Shown here: positions 60,976-64,000 of the stretch, piece after piece
Position numbering within the stretch: the first letter of the stretch is position 1
Layout: the number at the start of each line of letters is the position of its first letter
DNA from: Anisakis pegreffii
Lineage: Eukaryota > Nematoda > Chromadorea > Rhabditida > Anisakidae
Length of the DNA: 64,000 bases
Reading direction: 5' to 3'
Assembly (NCBI GenBank): GCA_035041965.1
Contig: JAPYMA010000256.1
Span: forward strand, 1-64,000
Program-made: the position numbers and the translations under genes
The notes under the pieces: generated by a model
Told to the model about the DNA's origin: nothing
Seen by the model: the letters and a program-made list of their open reading frames with translations, nothing else
The model's database searches: none

Positions 60976-63900
60976 TCAGACATCGGATGTTCTCATCATT
61001 CAATGCTCATAAGCGGAGTGGTGTAATCGCTCGCATATTACTAGTTCATACCAGTAGTATATGATTTATGATGACTGATCGATGGCAAGCATGCAAATGA
61101 TGACGTCCACAATTGGTAATATTAAACAAACGAACTCTATTTTTTAGAGATGTTTGGCTCAACATCAGTTTTGCAGCTATGTCCATTCACTCAACATCAA
61201 TTCAGCACCTGTGCCCATCAGTCAAATGAAATCTCACTATTTGTTTGTGATTTTAGGTATTGCTGACCACTGCACCCATGTGTCTGTTTTTAAGTGGAAT
61301 CGCACTTTACTTCACTTATTTCGAATGTTTTGAAATATATATTCATTTGTCTTCCGAAATGTTTAAGTGCTTGAATTTTATTGTGACTTTCATATTCGCG
61401 ACAAACAAAGCAGTCGATCACTCACTGCAACCCACTATCCTCATAGTTACTCAGGTAAACTGCTATCGTAGCAAGCTGAGCAAAGTGATGAAGATCACCG
61501 CTATAAGGGCTCCATTTCACCTGATATTAGCGAGTGATGTTCAGATTTTATGTGTCATGCAACGAAATATTCGGATAAACTTTTAATCGGTTCTGTTAAT
61601 GAATGATGATGACTATTGACTGATTAAGAATGAATCTCTTCCAGTGAAATCACACTTGAAAAAACAGACCGTTCAGCTGATCGCAAAATGAGCATTGAAA
61701 TCGCAATAGCATATTTTGGCTTGTTTGAAAATTTAAAATCTGATTTGATCAGAGTGATTAGTGGTAAATCCTTTCGTCAGATTTTCGATTCATTAATTCT
61801 CATTGCTGCCGTTCTTATTTCCATTAATAGCGAATAGAGTTCAAAAAAACTTTATTTGGCTGTTCCGAATATCGATTGATCATAAGTTGAACAAAATCAG
61901 TGATTGTATTAATATGGCTGCTGCTGTTTATCGCATTGTTCAGTGAGATTCGATGCCATGAATTCAATGTCTCATGCATGAAAACTCATCTGTTTATGAG
62001 AAGAGTTCATTCTATTAATTGCCAGCTGAAAGGTTATTCACACACTGTTCAGCTGCACTGCTAATGTTTTCGCCACGATAAAATTCCTTATTCAATCTAA
62101 ACCAATCGCCTGCATATGTATATCGGCACTGAACTATTCTAACTTTGGAGCTCTTTTAAATTTTACCACCATGATTTCATTTTCAGTCAGTTCATTTTCT
62201 AGTTTAAATTTCACAATTAATTCCGATTGTTCAACAATATTATTGATTTCATGTTTTGTTCGAAAACTTTTTTCGAACATCATGAGGCGTGTAATAGTTC
62301 TATACGCAGCGGAGAGATTCAATATTCGATGATGTAAGATAATTTTGAAACGTGAAACGTGTCAGTGAATTGCTCTTCATCACAGTCAAAATGATTTTGT
62401 CATCACCGTTTCAGAACATTCGACAGTGCTTCAAGTAAAGCTCTTATAATATCCACAACAGCATGCTTGTTTCTGAACGATCGTGCTCATTTTGCTGCTA
62501 TATTTTTAATTGAGCGCTGTGCCAAACGTCATCAAAGATGCTTTCGTGCGATTGTTCAGCCAACATGACTTAATATGTAAACAAAACACACCTTTGTATT
62601 AATGTTACCCCTATCCCCCCCCTCCCCACTCTCCCGAATTCTTTTCACGTCCGTCTTCAAGAAACGATTTTTCAGGGAAGTTTTGCGATTGAATGTGATT
62701 TGCGTCGCTAGAAATGATAAGTGTAGTTGTGTTGTTTTATCCGGAAATTTGTGAACATAAGATGTTCGTAAATTCATTGTATTGTTTCAAATGCATATTT
62801 CGACTAAGATGTTCTCAAATGCGAGAAAAATTTATGGAGATCTGTTCGTTAGGAATTAAAATTGTATGTAGTGCTATGAAACTTGTCGAAACAATGAGTG
62901 AAAATGTAAGTTCAATTTTCGAGAATTATGCATGAATTATTGTTGTGATGACACAAATGATTTTGGTTTGTTTTCAAGAAATTTTGGTCAGTAAAGATTT
63001 CTATGTGTATTCTCATTGGGGATTTCCTCCCGCCTTACCTCTTTCAGTCTGAGTAATCGATTGTGGTTCTGAGATGCCACCGATTATTGTTTTATTAAAT
63101 CATGGTAGAACTGACACTTCAATATTGAAAAAATAGATTCTTTCGGAATACTGTTGGCTCGGAAAGGTCTGATAACAAATTGAAGTTATGAAACGATTTG
63201 AAGAACGTGTTCAATCAGTGGTTATGCTTGTAATATCATCACAAATATTGTGGAAACTGTGATCTTTGAAATAGCGCACCCAAAAACTACGCCAATTCGA
63301 CTTCATATTTGAGTATATGAATGAGAAATCCAGAAACTCAAAATTACTTGTAGAAACAAAAGTACTATGCACTACTGTATTGTCATATGGCAGCAAGCAC
63401 AGGCAAGATACAAATAAATAGAATCCATTTGATGGATTGTTATAATTGTTGTAATGATAATTAGCATTTGAAGCTGGTTATACTGTTTGCCTGTGCGATT
63501 GTTTACGATGAAATGGCATTTTACTTTGTGACAGAACCGCCGTTTAGGTGCTCATACGATTAAATCCTTTCTGTTCAAATAAGCACCGAATTTCAACAGA
63601 TCTATGAACATAAGTGTTCTCCGGATATTCCATCCCGTTCACAGACTATTCAGAAAGCATTTATCATTTCATTTTCAAACTTTTCTGTTGCCATTTCTCA
63701 TATATTCATTCGTCATTCAATGTCAATCTTTTTCCCACATGATTTTCTATGTATGAGGATTATTGCTCAAAATCAGATCTATCACCTTTGCGTTAATGTG
63801 CAAAGAAAACGCAATATTATGATAATCATTCAATACTGACTACTGATTTGCATTTGTTTTATGTTAATGCAATAATATCTGCAAGAACATCGCATTATGA

Positions 63901-64000
63901 TCAGCCTTCATCTGTCAAAATATTTCCAATTTGTTCGTTTTATTAGTTGCAAAAGCGTTGTCATTGTAAGCAACGCTATGCACTATTATCCTCTATAAGC

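Larger units (their letters stand above)
58116..64000. other. Right-hand region, mostly intergenic
   Basis: About 5.9 kb of AT-rich sequence. Only one terminal-exon candidate (60886-60975) and a microsatellite stand out. Short hydrophobic frames (59523-59849 and 61260-61586 on +) and a Lys/Glu-rich frame (62134-62322 on -) lack supporting splice context. Gene ends belonging to the next locus may be present but unresolved. Confidence 0.5.

Noticed and set aside
61260..61586. 108-codon hydrophobic + strand frame after an acceptor-like TTTTAG
   Set aside because: No downstream donor with a fitting next exon and no recognised family; kept out as a gene call.

Overview
This is an AT-rich stretch of animal nuclear genome. 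It carries multi-exon genes with GT-AG introns, several trans-splice-like TTTCAG acceptors just before start codons, a nematode-type orcokinin (NLP-14-like) neuropeptide gene and an ADAMTS gene. Together these point to a nematode, probably chromadorean; I cannot name the species. There are no bacterial operons, rRNA genes or CRISPR arrays. Exon limits below were read by eye from splice signals and reading-frame continuity and are not backed by transcripts. LAYOUT: 1-8403 is a spacerless inverted duplication folded on an (AT)16 tract at 4135-4166. Both arms carry the same first nine readable exons of one large gene; the left arm runs off the window edge. The arms differ like two alleles: SNPs, a 1-bp and a 13-bp intronic indel, and a 39-bp coding minisatellite with three extra units on the right. 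From the right arm the gene runs on the + strand to about 20.09 kb as roughly 31 exons (about 2,240 codons). It encodes a coiled-coil, acidic protein whose C-terminal part resembles the centrosomal protein CEP350. At 21.0-22.3 kb is a complete four-exon NAA50 (N-alpha-acetyltransferase 50) gene. At 26.5-43.7 kb is a secreted ADAMTS metalloprotease gene, with signal peptide, propeptide, HELGHSLGMYHD zinc site, disintegrin-like region and four thrombospondin type 1 repeats. One of its introns holds a 3.9-kb Bel/Pao-type LTR retrotransposon that keeps gag and protease but has no reverse transcriptase or integrase. Another holds a 1.2-kb hAT-like non-autonomous element with a perfect 8-bp target duplication; an older relative lies in an intron of the CEP350-like gene. 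At 45.6-47.2 kb on the - strand is a two-exon neuropeptide precursor with 14 clean orcokinin-like repeats plus one degenerate one. At 56.0-58.1 kb is a four-exon, four-transmembrane protein of unknown function. The remaining sequence (22.3-26.5, 47.2-56.0 and 58.1-64 kb) is mostly intergenic and holds small repeats: a perfect 30-bp hairpin, a foldback element built of GCCTAACGGACA-type units, a tRNA-Leu-headed SINE-like repeat and microsatellites. FUNCTIONAL VIEW: the genes do not form a pathway. They are unrelated housekeeping (NAA50, CEP350-like), extracellular-matrix (ADAMTS) and neuronal signalling (NLP-14-like) genes. The observation most in need of checking is whether the palindrome is real or an assembly fold-back joining two haplotypes.
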